A DNA stretch of 6,687 nucleotides from Desulfovibrio sp. (lineage in GTDB: Bacteria > Desulfobacterota > Desulfovibrionia > Desulfovibrionales > Desulfovibrionaceae): positions 5,252 to 11,938 of the forward strand of contig DQED01000356.1 in NCBI GenBank assembly GCA_003525525.1, in the 5' to 3' direction. This document shows, in pieces, positions 6,440 through 6,687 of the stretch; position 1 is the first letter of the stretch; the number at the start of each line of letters is the position of its first letter. The notes under the pieces were generated by a model. That model was not told the DNA's origin and did no database searches. It saw only the letters and a program-made list of their open reading frames with translations. The position numbers were made by a program, and so were the translations under genes.

Positions 6440-6687
6440 ATGAACAAAGAACTGATCAAGAAACACGAACAATCCCTGCTGCGCGCCATGACCGGCGTCG
6501 AGAACTGCCAGGGCGTCCTCAGCCGCCTGGACCGCCAGTGGACCCGGGCGACCCTGACCGGCAAGATCAATTGCAGCCGCATCGCCCAGACGCTGATCGA
6601 CTTCATCATCAGCACCCAGGACAATTTCACATCCCTGCAAAAAAACCTCGTGGACACGCTGGTGTTGGAAAACACCCAGAAGGTGGT
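6440..6687 (+). CDS. Unassigned protein, N-terminal 82 residues (cut by window end)
   Basis: The ATG at 6440 has a strong GGAGG ribosome site 8 nt upstream (6427-6431), and codon use turns sharply GC3-rich from here, so this is a real gene start. The visible 82 residues begin MNKELIKKHEQSLLRAMTGV and are mostly amphipathic helix, with no signal peptide or membrane segment and two cysteines (C23, C45). The stretch LIDFIISTQDNFTSLQKN (about 53-70) followed by LVDTLVLENTQKVV looks like a helical bundle that would continue past the edge. It faintly recalls the N-termini of some deltaproteobacterial sensory/chemotaxis proteins, but this is memory-based and weak. The function is unknown from what is shown. 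Confidence 0.8.
   Translation, partial: MNKELIKKHEQSLLRAMTGVENCQGVLSRLDRQWTRATLTGKINCSRIAQTLIDFIISTQDNFTSLQKNLVDTLVLENTQKV

Overview
The window is GC-rich (coding third positions are mostly G or C) and looks like the chromosome of a Deltaproteobacterium/Desulfobacterota, most likely a Desulfovibrio-type sulfate reducer. This placement is an inference from base composition, the short (about 640-residue) aconitase, the gene styles and the C(TTCG)G terminator; no taxonomic marker gene is present.

Layout. Positions 1-471 hold no convincing gene. They carry a dense set of inverted repeats: two large related hairpins (79-148 and 263-334), each with a smaller hairpin on its inner side (154-170 and 240-254), around an AT-rich core (about 171-239) that reads as an intrinsic terminator on the minus strand. 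A separate, nearly perfect 25-bp palindrome lies at 400-424. Positions 472-1790 are a two-gene minus-strand operon: an FMN nitroreductase (1790 to 1155), then 17 nt later a secreted YceI-family lipocalin-like protein (1137 to 472). A 178-bp divergent intergenic region (1791-1968) separates it from a plus-strand operon: aconitate hydratase (1969-3891), then 28 nt later a PpiD-like membrane-anchored periplasmic foldase (3920-5866). A textbook rho-independent terminator (5894-5922) closes that operon. Positions 5923-6439 form an AT-richer, weakly biased intergenic stretch with a candidate sigma70 promoter and a leader of about 400 nt. It leads into a gene cut by the window end (6440-6687), whose N-terminus I cannot assign.

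How the genes fit together. Aconitase supplies isocitrate from citrate in the cytoplasm. The PpiD-like protein tends outer-membrane/periplasmic protein folding, so the link to aconitase is one of co-transcription rather than an obvious pathway. The nitroreductase and YceI genes also form a tight transcription unit. A flavin reductase paired with a periplasmic isoprenoid/quinone-binding fold is a plausible redox or stress pairing, but that is inference.

Nothing here is clearly a new defence, mobile or biosynthetic system. The most unusual material is non-coding: the near-symmetric nested hairpin element at 79-334 and the long leader at 6027-6439.
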